From the NCBI GenBank assembly GCA_963806955.1, contig CAWDZG010000002.1, forward strand, positions 1,116,001 to 1,180,000: DNA of 64,000 nt, written 5' to 3'. The position numbers and the translations under genes were made by a program. Each line of letters opens with the position of its first letter. Within the stretch, counting starts at the first letter, position 1. The notes under the pieces were generated by a model. It was not told the DNA's origin and did not search any database. It saw nothing but the letters and a program-made list of their open reading frames with translations. Of this stretch, positions 9,748 through 18,161 are shown piece after piece. Source of the DNA: Gaiellasilicea sp963806955. Its GTDB lineage: Bacteria; Actinomycetota; Thermoleophilia; Gaiellales; Gaiellaceae.

Positions 9748-10668
9748 CTAGTAGGCGACGGCGCCGCGGCCGGTCTCGGCGGCGTGACGCTGCTCGTCGG
9801 CCCGGTAGCTCGAGCGAACGAGCGGGCCGGCGAAGACGGAGCCGAAGCCGAGCGCCTCGCCCTGCTCCCGCATCCAGCCGAACTCGTCGGGGTGCACCCA
9901 GCGGTCGATCTGCGCGTGCTTCGGGCTCGGCTGCAGGTACTGGCCGATCGTGACCACGTCGACGCCGTGCGCGCGCAGGTCGCGCAGGGTCTCGACGACC
10001 TCGTCGTTCGTCTCGCCGAGGCCGACGATGATCCCGGACTTGGTCAGCACCGGATAGTCCGCGAGCTCCTTCGCCCGGGCGAGCAGCCAGAGCGCCTTGT
10101 CGTAGCTCGCCTTCGCGCCGCGCATGTTCCGGTGCAGGCGGCGGACGGTCTCGATGTTGTGGTTGAAGACCTCCGGGCGGGCGGCGAGGACGGTGCGGAT
10201 CGCCTCCTCCTCGACGCCGAGGAAGTCGGGCGTCAGCACCTCGACGCTCGCCTCGGGCAGCTTGGCCTTGATCGCGCGAATCGTCGCGGCGAAGTGGCCG
10301 GCGCCGCGGTCGGGGACGTCGTCGCGGTCGACCGAGGTGACGACGACGTGCTTCAGCTCCATCTGCGCCGCCGCCTGGCCGACGCGGAGCGGCTCGAGCG
10401 GGTCGGGCGCGTCCTGCGGCTTGCCGGAGTGGACGTAGCAGTAGCGGCAGGCGCGGGTGCAGGTCTCACCGAGGATCTGGAAGGTGGCGGTGCCGCGGCC
10501 CCAGCACTCGGAGATGTTCGGGCAGCGCGCCTCCTCGCAGACCGTGTTCAGCGAGAGCCCGTGCAGGAGCTTCTTGACGTCGTAGAAGCGTCCGTCGGCG
10601 CTCGGCGCGCGCACCTTCATCCAATCGGGCCGGCGCGGGCGCTCGGCAACGGGGAGCGAGGTCTCCAC
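9748..10668 (-). CDS. lipA: Lipoyl synthase
   Basis: Radical SAM enzyme that inserts sulfur at C6 and C8 of protein-bound octanoyl groups. 306 residues from GTG 10668 (VETSLPVAERPRRPDWMKV); longer in-frame extensions are antisense to the cupin and rejected. Auxiliary cluster Cys: CEEARCPNISEC (CX4CX5C); SAM cluster: CTRACRYC (CX3CX2C). Other landmarks HVVVTSVDRDDVPDRGAGHF, FNHNIETV and TIGQYLQPS. It works with LipB at 11245 to lipoylate the E2 protein encoded just upstream. Confidence 0.97.
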   Translation of the reverse strand: METSLPVAERPRRPDWMKVRAPSADGRFYDVKKLLHGLSLNTVCEEARCPNISECWGRGTATFQILGETCTRACRYCYVHSGKPQDAPDPLEPLRVGQAAAQMELKHVVVTSVDRDDVPDRGAGHFAATIRAIKAKLPEASVEVLTPDFLGVEEEAIRTVLAARPEVFNHNIETVRRLHRNMRGAKASYDKALWLLARAKELADYPVLTKSGIIVGLGETNDEVVETLRDLRAHGVDVVTIGQYLQPSPKHAQIDRWVHPDEFGWMREQGEALGFGSVFAGPLVRSSYRADEQRHAAETGRGAVAY

Positions 10669-10686
10669 GTCTGGCAGTGTACGGAC

Positions 10687-11248
10687 GTGACCGTCCCGGA
10701 GGCGCCGCTCACACCGAACCAGCACGGCGGTCTCGTCCCGCAGGGCGAGGGCTGGTTCGTCGTCAACGCGCGTGAGGCGCAGTGGCGCGACCGCGGCCCG
10801 CGCGGGGCGCTCTGCCACTTCGAGAGCGACGCGCACGAGTTCCCGCAGCTCGGGATCAACCTCTTCGTGCTCTGGCCCGGCCAGCCGATGTCGATGTACC
10901 ACTGGGAGGCCGACCAGGAGGACTTCCTCGTCCTCTCCGGCGAGGCGCTCCTGCTCGTCGAGGGCGAGGAGCGGCCGCTCGCGCCGGTGGGACTTCGTCC
11001 ACACCCCGGCGGGCGTCGATCACACGATCGTCGGCGCGGGCTCCGGGCCGTGCGTCGTGCTCGCGATCGGGGCTCGCGAGCACCAGGGCGGCGAGGACTG
11101 GGGCGGCTACCCGGTCGACGAGACCGCGTCGAGGCACGGCGCCGGCGTCGAGCAGGAGACGATCCTCGCCGAGGAGGCGTACGCGCGCTTCCCCCAGAGC
11201 GAGCCGTCCGCGTACCGCGGCTGGCTGCCGGGCGACGAACAGACTTAG
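10687..11248 (+). CDS. Cupin-fold protein, frameshifted
   Basis: Single-domain cupin of about 186 residues. First frame: FPQLGINLFVLWPGQPMSMYHWEADQE, FLVLSGEALLLVEGEE; after one extra G near 10987 the frame changes and continues WDFVHTPAGVDHTIVGAGSGPCVV, VLAIGAREHQGGEDWG. HWE...E and the later H give the usual metal-site positions. GTG start at 10687. It sits between lipA and lipB on the opposite strand; its TAG overlaps the lipB TAA inside a hairpin. Function unknown. Confidence 0.75.
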
Positions 11249-11268
11249 TTGCTCAGAGCAACTAAGTC
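11242..11268. terminator. Perfect 13-bp inverted repeat holding both stop codons of convergent genes
   Basis: GACTTAGTTGCTC (11242-11254), one A, then the exact complement GAGCAACTAAGTC (11256-11268). The left arm contains the cupin TAG (11246-11248) and the lipB TAA (11245-11247 read in reverse). It is AT-rich relative to its surroundings and lacks a U run, so a bidirectional terminator is likely but not proven. Confidence 0.55.
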
Positions 11269-11920
11269 GGGTACCGGCGCGTCCTCGAGCTCGAGCCCGA
11301 AGACCTCCGCCAGCGCCGCCGCTGCGTGCGGCTTCACCTCGTCGACCGCGACCGGGCGGCCGAGCTCGCGGGCGACCGTCGTGAAGGCGGCGTCCTCGAG
11401 CCCGCAGGCGGTGATCCACTGCGTGAACGGGGCAGGGTCGAGGTCGACGTTGAGCGCGTAGCCGTGCGTCGTCACCCACCTGCGAGATGTGGATCCCGAT
11501 CGACGCGATCTTCCGGGTGGCCGGGTGAGCCAGACGCCGGTGAGCCCGTCGATCCGCTCGCCCGCGACGCCGAGCTTCGTAAGCGTCAGGATCAGCGCGT
11601 CCTCGAGGTCGCGGCAGTAGCGCTTCACGTCCTGGCCGTGCCGCTTCAGGTCGAGGATCGGGTAGCAGACGAGCTGGCCCGGCCCGTGGAAGGTCGACTT
11701 GCCGCCGCGGTCGGTCTCGACGACGTCGACGTCGACGCCCTCGGGGATGTGCAGCTCCCCCTCCTCGGTGCGCCGTCCGGTCGTGATCGTCGGCGGATGC
11801 TCGAGCAGCAGGATCGTGTCGGGCGCGCTCGCCTGCCTCGACCTCCGCGGCCACCATTCGCTGCAGATCCCAGGCCTCCCCGTAGGGGACGACGCCGAGG
11901 TTGAGGGCCTGAGCCCGCAT
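11245..11920 (-). CDS. lipB: Octanoyltransferase, frameshifted
   Basis: Transfers octanoyl from ACP to lipoyl domains, the step before LipA. From ATG 11920 the N-terminus is RAQALNLGVVPYGEAWDLQ; one extra base near 11830 leads to the frame with TILLLEHPPTITTGRR, ETDRGGKSTFHGPGQLVCYP (catalytic region) and YCRDLEDALI. A short out-of-frame patch near 11480-11525 hides HPATRKIASIGIHIS, after which THGYALNVDLDPAPF and the Cys of ITACGLE follow. About 225 codons in total, normal length. Three small indels in an essential-type gene strongly suggest sequence errors. Confidence 0.85.
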
Positions 11921-11924
11921 CGGC

Positions 11925-13390
11925 CTAGTAGTCGCTTTCGCCCCAGGCCTCGAGCTTGTCGCGCAGGTCGCGGAGGAAGCGGCCGGCGAGGGCGCCGTCG
12001 ACGAGGCGGTGGTCGTACGTGAGCGTCAGGTTCATGATCGGCCGGATCGCGATCACGTCCTGCCCGAGCTCGTCCTCGACGACCCACGGCCGCTTCACGA
12101 CCGCGTAGGTGCCGAGGATGCCGGCCTGCGGCTGGCTGATCACAGGCGTGCCGTGGAAGGTGCCGTAGCCGCCCGGGTTCGTGATCGTGAAGGTGCCGCC
12201 CTGGACGTCGTCGGGCATCAACTGCTTGTTCCGCGCCCGCTCGGCGATCTCGGAGACCGCACGGGCCATCCCGAGCAGGTTCAGGCCCTCGGTGTTCTTC
12301 ACGACCGGGACGATCAGCCCCTTGCCGTCGGCGAGCTCGACGGCGAAGCCGATGTTGACGAAGTTGCGCGTGACGATCTTGTCGCCGCGGATCTCGCCGT
12401 TGATCCAGGGGTACTCGCGCAGCGTCTCGACCGTGGCGCGGGCGACGAATGAGAGGTAGGTCGGGTTGACGCCGTAGGAGGCCTGGTACTCCTTCTTCAG
12501 CTTGCCGCGGATCGCGACGACCTTCGACATGTCGACCTCGATCGCGCTCGTCACGTGCGCGGAGGTGTCGAGCGAGCGGCGCATGTGCTCGGCGATCCCC
12601 TTGCGCATCGCCGTCATCGGCTCGAACTGCTCGCCTGCGGCCGGCTCGCCGGCTTCGGCGGCGGGCGCCGGAGCGGGCTTCGGCGGCGCGGCGCGGCCTG
12701 CTGCGGCGCGGGCGCGGCCGGAGCGGCAGGTGCCGCCGGGCTGCGTGCCGGGGCCGGTGCGCGGCCGGGCGGCCTGCGGCTGGCGCGGTTCGCTGCGGCT
12801 CGGCGCGGCGCCTCGGGTGCGGCCGCCTGCGGCGGCGGCCTGGCCGCCGCTCTCGACGAACGCGAGGATGTCCTTCTTGGTCACGCGGCCGCCGGCGCCG
12901 GTGCCCTGGACGGCGTTCGGGTCGACGCCGTGCTCCGACGCGATCCGGGCGACGACGGGCGAGACGAAGGAGCGGCCGTTGCCCGACGCGGCGTCGGCGC
13001 TGGGCGCGGCGGAGCAGGCGCGGCGGGAGCGGGAGTCGGCTCCGCGGTCTCGTTCGCCGCGGCCTCGGACGCCTCGGCGGCAGCTTCGGTCGCGGGCTCC
13101 GGCGGCTCCTCGGCAGGTGCGGGCGCACTGACCTCCGCGCCCTCGGGCGCGATCACCGCGAGCACGGTGCCGACCTCGACCGTCTCGCCCTCCTGGACGA
13201 GGATCTGCGCGACGACGCCCTCGCCGGGGCTCGGCACCTCGGTGTCGACCTTGTCGGTCGAGATCTCGAGCAGCGGCTCGTCGCGGCCGATCGGCTCGCC
13301 TTCCTGCTTGAGCCACTTGGTGACCGTCCCCTCGGAGACGGACACGCCCATCTGGGGCATGACGACATCGGTTTGCGTTCCGGTGGCCAT
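11925..13390 (-). CDS. pdhC: Dihydrolipoamide acyltransferase (E2) of a 2-oxoacid dehydrogenase, frameshifted
   Basis: E2 core of pyruvate or branched-chain 2-oxoacid dehydrogenase. Domains in order: lipoyl domain from ATG 13390 (VVMPQMGVSVSEGTV, lipoyl Lys in EISTDKVDTEV), Ala/Pro linker, peripheral-subunit-binding domain (SPVVARIASEHGVDPNAVQG), second linker, and acyltransferase domain ending DHRLVDGALAGRFL with catalytic His and Asp. A one-base loss near 13010 in the first linker changes frame; the second linker (12660-12840) reads better in another frame and may hold compensating indels. It lies 7 bp after the E1 beta stop and 4 bp before lipB. Confidence 0.88.
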
Positions 13391-13397
13391 CGCTCTC

Positions 13398-14372
13398 CTA
13401 GTACTCCGCCAGCTCTCTGAGTCCCTGCACGACATCCTCGACCTGCGGGATGAACGCCTTCTCGAGCACGGGCGAGAACGGCACCGGGCAGTCGGGCGCC
13501 GCGATCCGCTTCACCGGCGCGTCGAGGTCCTCGAACGCCTCCTCGGCGATCGTCGCGGCGATCTCGCCGCCGAAGCCGCCGGTGCGGTTGTCCTCGTGCA
13601 GCACGACCACCTTCGAGGTCTTGCGCACGCTCGCGAGCACCGCCTCCTTGTCCCACGGCATCACGGTGCGCAGGTCGATGATCTCGACCGAGACGCCGTC
13701 CGCGTCGAGCTGCTTCGCGGCCTCCTCGGCGGTGTAGACCATCGCGCCCCAGGTGATCACGGTGAGGTCGTCGCCCTCGAGGTGCGTGCGCGCCTTGCCG
13801 ATCGGGGTCACGTAGCGCTCGTCGGGCACCTCGCCCTTGATCCGGCGGTAGAGGTGCTTGTGCTCGAAGTAGAGGACGGGGTTCGGATCCTCGATCGCGG
13901 CGACGAGCAGGCCCTTCGCGTCCTCCGGTGTGGCCGGGCAGACGCACTTGAGGCCCGGGATGTGCGCGAACGAGCTCTCCGGGTTCTGGGAGTGGAACGG
14001 GCCGCCCGAGAAGCCGCCGCCCGACGGGAGCCGGACGACGATCGGCACCGGGGTGCCGGCGCGGAAGCGCTGCTTGGCGGCGACGGTGACGAGGTGGTCC
14101 CAGGCGCAGGAGATGAAGTCCGCGAACTGCATCTCGGCGACCGGGCGCATGCCCATGATCGCGGCGCCGGTGCAGGCGCCGACGATCGCCGTCTCGGCAA
14201 GCGGCGCGTCGATCACGCGCCAGGGGCCGAACTCCTCCTGGAAGCCGAGCGTCACCTTGAAGGCGCCGCCGTAGACGCCGACGTCCTCGCCGAAGATGAA
14301 GACGCGCTCGTCGCGGCGCATCTCCTGGCGGAGTCCGTCGCTGATCGCCTGCAGGTACGTCTTCTCGGCCAT
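13398..14372 (-). CDS. pdhB: 2-oxoacid dehydrogenase E1 component, beta subunit
   Basis: Beta subunit of the thiamine-diphosphate E1 enzyme, 324 residues, intact. Landmarks: FGEDVGVYGGAFKVT (Glu that activates the cofactor), APLAETAIVGACTGAAIMGM, LPSGGGFSGGPFHSQNPES, and IIDLRTVMPWDKE. Its ATG shares a base with the E1 alpha TAA (TAATG), indicating tight translational coupling and a fixed alpha-beta ratio. Pyruvate versus branched-chain keto acid specificity cannot be read with confidence. Confidence 0.95.
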   Translation of the reverse strand: MAEKTYLQAISDGLRQEMRRDERVFIFGEDVGVYGGAFKVTLGFQEEFGPWRVIDAPLAETAIVGACTGAAIMGMRPVAEMQFADFISCAWDHLVTVAAKQRFRAGTPVPIVVRLPSGGGFSGGPFHSQNPESSFAHIPGLKCVCPATPEDAKGLLVAAIEDPNPVLYFEHKHLYRRIKGEVPDERYVTPIGKARTHLEGDDLTVITWGAMVYTAEEAAKQLDADGVSVEIIDLRTVMPWDKEAVLASVRKTSKVVVLHEDNRTGGFGGEIAATIAEEAFEDLDAPVKRIAAPDCPVPFSPVLEKAFIPQVEDVVQGLRELAEY

Positions 14373-15415
14373 TACTTGTGGTGGGGCGTGTCGAGGTCCT
14401 CGGGCGTCGCGTAGACACCCTCGAGCAGCGTGGCCGGGTCGGGGAGCGGCGACTCGTCCGCCTGGGAGAGCGCGTCGTTCAGGATCTTCTTGACGCGGCC
14501 GTTCAGCTGCTCCTCCTCCTCGTCGGTCAGCTCGGCGTTGTCGCGCAGCCAGGTGCGGAAGCGCTCGATCGGGTCGTTCTTGGCCCACTCCTCGAACAGC
14601 TCCTTGGGGACGTAGAACGCGTCGTCGTGGACGGCATGTCCCTCCATCCGCAGCGTCTTCAGCTCGAGCAACGTCGGGCCGCCGCCCTGGCGGGCCTTCT
14701 CGATCGCGACCTTCGCCTCGCGGTAGACCGCGAGCACGTCGGTGCCGTCGACGACGACGCCCTCGAAGCCGTACGCGGCGGCGCGGTCGGCGAGGTGCTC
14801 GACGGCGTAGCCGAGATGGGTCGGCGTCGAGTACGCCCACTGGTTGTTGTCGCAGATGAAGACGACCGGCAGGCCGCGGACACCGGCGAGGTTCATCGCC
14901 TCGTGCGCGTCGCCGCGCGCGGCGGCACCCTCGCCGTACCAGCCGACGGCGACGCGCTTCTCGTCGCGGATCCTGAAGGCGAGCGCGCAGCCGACCGCGA
15001 CCGGCAGCATCGCCGGCAGGTGGCTGACCATCGCGATCATCCCGAGGCGGGCGTCGGCCATGTGCACGTTGCCGTCGCGGCCGCGCGTCGGGCCGCCCTC
15101 GCGGCCCATGTACTGCGCGAAGATCCGCCACGGCTCGACGCCGCGCGTCACGTGGACGCCCATGTCTCGGTGGAGCGGCGTGCCCACGTCTTCGGGGCCC
15201 ATCGCGGTCGCGACGCCGACGGCTGCGCCCTCGTTGCCGCGCCCGGTGTAGAACGAGCCGGGAATCTTCCCCTGCTTGTAGAGGATGTGGCCGCGCTCCT
15301 CGATCCCGCGCGTGACCAGGAGGTTGCGATAGATGCCGAGGAGGTCCTCGCGGTCGAGGCCTGCCTCCTTGACTTCACTCAGCGAGCCGACCGGCTCGGC
15401 CTCCCGTACCGCCAT
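14372..15415 (-). CDS. pdhA: 2-oxoacid dehydrogenase E1 component, alpha subunit
   Basis: Alpha subunit with the thiamine-diphosphate motif GWYGEGAAARGDAHEAMNLA ending in CDNNQWA, plus GSFYTGRGNEGAAVGVATAM and the phosphorylation-loop-like HAVHDDAFYV. 347 residues, intact. First gene of the leftward pdhA-pdhB-pdhC-lipB run; 38 bp separate its ATG from the divergent LURP-one gene, which must hold promoters for both. Confidence 0.95.
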   Translation of the reverse strand: MAVREAEPVGSLSEVKEAGLDREDLLGIYRNLLVTRGIEERGHILYKQGKIPGSFYTGRGNEGAAVGVATAMGPEDVGTPLHRDMGVHVTRGVEPWRIFAQYMGREGGPTRGRDGNVHMADARLGMIAMVSHLPAMLPVAVGCALAFRIRDEKRVAVGWYGEGAAARGDAHEAMNLAGVRGLPVVFICDNNQWAYSTPTHLGYAVEHLADRAAAYGFEGVVVDGTDVLAVYREAKVAIEKARQGGGPTLLELKTLRMEGHAVHDDAFYVPKELFEEWAKNDPIERFRTWLRDNAELTDEEEEQLNGRVKKILNDALSQADESPLPDPATLLEGVYATPEDLDTPHHK

Positions 15416-15453
15416 GGGCGGAAAGATATCGACGGCAGTAGGATCCCGCGCGG

Positions 15454-16035
15454 ATGTCCGACTGGCTCTACGCGGATCGCTTCACGATCGACCAGCTGAT
15501 CCGGCCGATCGCGAACCTCTACCGCATCTCCGCCGGGCCGCTGCCGGTCGCCTTCGTGCGCCAGAAGAAGCTGAAGATCAAGGAGGACATCCGCTTCTTC
15601 GCCGACGAGGGGCAGACCGAGGAGCTCTTCCGGATCAAGGCGCGGGCGATCATGGAGTTCGGCGGCCGCTACGACGTGACGACGCCGGCGGGCGAGAAGA
15701 TCGGCGTGCTCGGGAAGGTCTTCGGCAAGTCGCTGCTCCGCTCGACCTGGTCGATCATGGACGCGGACGAGCGCGAGCTTGCCGTCGCGAAGGAGCGGTC
15801 GGTCGTGATCGCGATCGCGCGCCGGGTCGTCGACGTCGTGCCCTACGGCGACTTCGTCCCGATCCCGTTCCACTTCACGATCGACACCGGCGACCGGCAT
15901 CTGGGCGATCTGAACCGGCGCTTCGGGATCCGCGACACGTACGACCTCGACCTCACCGGCGACCACGAGCGGACGATCGACCGCCGCCTCGCGATCGCGC
16001 TCGGCGTCGCGCTCGACGCGCTGCAGAGTCGCTAG
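15454..16035 (+). CDS. LURP-one-related (scramblase-fold) protein
   Basis: 193-residue protein of the LURP-one-related family, which adopts a Tubby/scramblase-like barrel. Typical stretches: FAYGG-type repeat positions represented by DIRFFADEG, FRIKARAIMEFGGRYDVTTP, EKIGVLGKVFGKSLLRSTWSI and PYGDFVPIPFHFTID, each pairing a residual hydrophobic core with basic residues. Role in bacteria is not established; membrane or ligand sensing has been proposed for the fold. Stop overlaps the MFS gene end by 4 bp. Confidence 0.8.
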   Translation: MSDWLYADRFTIDQLIRPIANLYRISAGPLPVAFVRQKKLKIKEDIRFFADEGQTEELFRIKARAIMEFGGRYDVTTPAGEKIGVLGKVFGKSLLRSTWSIMDADERELAVAKERSVVIAIARRVVDVVPYGDFVPIPFHFTIDTGDRHLGDLNRRFGIRDTYDLDLTGDHERTIDRRLAIALGVALDALQSR

Positions 16036-17493
16036 GCGGCGAGATCCGTCATCGGCCGGTCGACGTCGACCTGGGCCTCGTCGGAGCGCTTCAGCATCGT
16101 CACCATCACGACGATCCCGGCGACGAAGAAGGCGGCGCCGCCCAGGTAGGCCGCGTGGAAGCCGGTCACGAGCGCCTCACCCTGCTGGACGGGCGTCGGC
16201 GCGCCCGGGAGCCCGCCGAGGTGGTTCTCCGTCCGGTTGACCGCGAGCGTCGAGAGGATCGCGAGCCCGAGCGCACCGCCGACCTGCTGCGAGGTGTTGA
16301 AGAGCCCCGAGGCGAGCCCGGCGTCCTCGTGCGTCATCCCGCTCGTCGCGAGCAGGGTCACGGGCACGAACGTGAGCCCCATCCCGACCGAGATCGGGCC
16401 GAGGCCGAGCAGGACGTCGGACAGGTAGGTGCCGTCGGCGTCGCTCGTGATCAGCAAGAGCATCCCGACGGTGGCGATCGACATGCCGATGATCGAGGTC
16501 GTGCGGATCCCGATCCGCTTGATCGCGGGCTGCGAGAGCCCCGCGCCGATCCCGATCCCGGCGGTCACCGGCAGGAAGGCCAGGCCGGCCTGGAGCGGCG
16601 AGAAGCCGAGCACGCGCTGCACGTAGAGCGTCGTGAAGAAGAACATCGCGAAGAGGCCGGAGGCGACAAGCAGCATCGAGATGTTCGCCGTCCGCAGCGT
16701 GCGGACACGGAAGATGCCGAGCCGGACGAGCGGGGCCCGCTGGCGCTGCTCGATCAGGACGAACGCGGTCAGGAGGATCACGGCGACGGCGCCGAAGCCG
16801 ATCGTGCTCCCCGACGTCCAGCCGCTCTTCTGCACGTTCACGATCCCGTAGACGAGCGCGATCAGGCCGGCGGTGACGGTGACGGCGCCGGGGAGGTCGA
16901 AGACGCGGTGCTCGGCATCCGCGCGGGACTCCGGCACGTAGCGGACGGACGCTGCGAACGCGGCGATCCCGACCGGGACGTTGACGAAGAAGATCCAGGG
17001 CCAGGAGAGGAACTCGACGAGGATGCCGCCGAGGAGCAGGCCGACGGCGGCGCCGCCGGTGGCGATCGCCGCCCAGACCCCGAGCGCCTTCGTCCGGTTC
17101 TCGCCCTCGGCGAAGGTCGTCGTCAGGATCGAGAGCGCCGCCGGCGCGACGAGCGCGGCGCCGAGGCCCTGCAGGCCGCGGGCGAGGATCAGCATTGTCG
17201 ACGAGTCCGCGAGCCCGTTCAGCAGCGAGGCGACGGTGAAGACGACGACGCCGGCGAGGAAGACCCGCTTGCGCCCGATCAGGTCGCCGGCCCGGCCGCC
17301 GAGCAGCAGGAAGCCGCCGAAGATCAGCGTGTACGAGTTGACGATCCACTGCAGGTCGCCCTCGGCCATGTTGCAGGTCGCGCTGGATCGACGGGAGGGC
17401 GACGTTCACGATCGTGGCGTCGAGGACGACCATGAACTGCGCGATGCAGACGAGCGAGAGGACGAGCCAGGGGTTTGGGCTGCGGACGGTCAA
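16032..17493 (-). CDS. DHA2-type MFS multidrug transporter, frameshifted near the start
   Basis: 14-helix proton-coupled exporter of the EmrB/QacA type. The N-terminus is in one frame (PWLVLSLVCIAQFMVVLDAT, IVNVALPSIQRDL), then one extra base near 17375 shifts to the frame carrying LQWIVNSYTLIFGGFLLLGG, GRAGDLIGRKRVFLAG (motif A), LARGLQGLGAALVAPAAL (motif C region) and the remaining helices to 16032. About 487 codons after correction. Likely substrates are lipophilic compounds; no regulator is adjacent. Confidence 0.88.
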
Positions 17494-17555
17494 GACGCGC
17501 GTTCTACCAGCCGGCGCGGCCTTCGGGCGCCGCTTGGTGCGTCAGACTGTCGGCG

Positions 17556-17876
17556 ATGGCCTCGCTCTGGTCGTTCCGCTCGCAGGACTCGATCCTCTCC
17601 GTCGGCAGCCGCGGCTCGATCCTCTCGGTCGGCTCGACCGGCTCGATCCTCTCGATCGGCTCCGTCGGCTCGGCCGGGTCGATCCTTTCGCTCGGGTCGG
17701 CGGGCTCGATCGCCTCGGCGCTCTCGGCGGGGTCGCTCTGGTCGGTCGGCTCCGACGGCGCGCGCCTCGGCCTCTTCGGGCGTCGCGCCACCCCGCGCGA
17801 GCTTGCGCCCTGGGCGGCGTGCGCAGTGGCGCTCGCCCTCCTGGTCGCGAGCCTCTGGCCGGCGCGCTCGGGCTAG
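17556..17876 (+). CDS. Nonapeptide-repeat (GSILSVGSx) small membrane protein
   Basis: 106-residue protein I cannot assign to a characterised family. Residues 11-67 are six imperfect copies of a nine-residue unit with consensus G-S-I-L-S-[VIL]-G-S-x, including one GSA insertion at 38-40. A short basic region follows, then a single C-terminal transmembrane helix (APWAACAVALALLVASLW, about residues 84-101), so it looks like a tail-anchored protein. The opposite strand also reads as an acidic repeat but lacks the helix and a sensible start. The ATG at 17556 begins MASLWSF. It is 9 bp upstream of a zinc-ribbon gene, probably co-transcribed. A regular period suggests a solenoid or amyloid-like stack; that is inference. 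Confidence 0.6.
   Translation: MASLWSFRSQDSILSVGSRGSILSVGSTGSILSIGSVGSAGSILSLGSAGSIASALSAGSLWSVGSDGARLGLFGRRATPRELAPWAACAVALALLVASLWPARSG
17586..17756 (+). repeat. 27-bp in-frame tandem repeats encoding the nonapeptide units
   Basis: Six degenerate copies built on GGCTCGATCCTCTCGGTCGG followed by 7 variable bases. The first three copies are the most alike, suggesting recent expansion there. Confidence 0.7.
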
Positions 17877-17885
17877 AGTCGAGCC

Positions 17886-18161
17886 GTGGCCAAGCGCAAC
17901 TGGATCCAGGAGGAGCGGCGCAAGACGCTCGGCGACTGGGTGTCGTTCTGCCTCGGCTGCGGTGCCGTGCAGCGCTACTTCCTCGAGGTCGAGCACGAGC
18001 TGCCGGCGGCCTGTCCGCAGTGCGGCGGCGAGACGCGCCACCGCTGCCCGGCCTGCGATGCGCCCTTCCCGTCCGCGTTCGCGGTCGAGTGCGAGGAGTG
18101 CGGCGCCGAGGTGCGTCCCGCCGAGGTGCTAGGCGTCCGCATCCGCAAGCCCGGCCGCTAG
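17886..18161 (+). CDS. Small zinc-ribbon protein with four CxxC knuckles
   Basis: 91-residue protein with CLGC, CPQC, CPAC and CEEC pairs at about residues 22-25, 43-46, 54-57 and 70-73, able to form two zinc ribbons. No catalytic domain is visible. GTG start 9 bp after the nonapeptide-repeat gene; the stop overlaps the convergent cyclase by 4 bp. A rubredoxin- or transcription-factor-like role is possible but cannot be chosen from sequence. Confidence 0.7.
   Translation: MAKRNWIQEERRKTLGDWVSFCLGCGAVQRYFLEVEHELPAACPQCGGETRHRCPACDAPFPSAFAVECEECGAEVRPAEVLGVRIRKPGR

Noticed and set aside
17504..17791. Acidic Pro-Glu-Pro repeat protein on the reverse strand
   Set aside because: It is the complement of the GSILSVGS repeat; lacks a membrane helix and a sensible start, while the forward frame has both and sits just before a co-directional gene.
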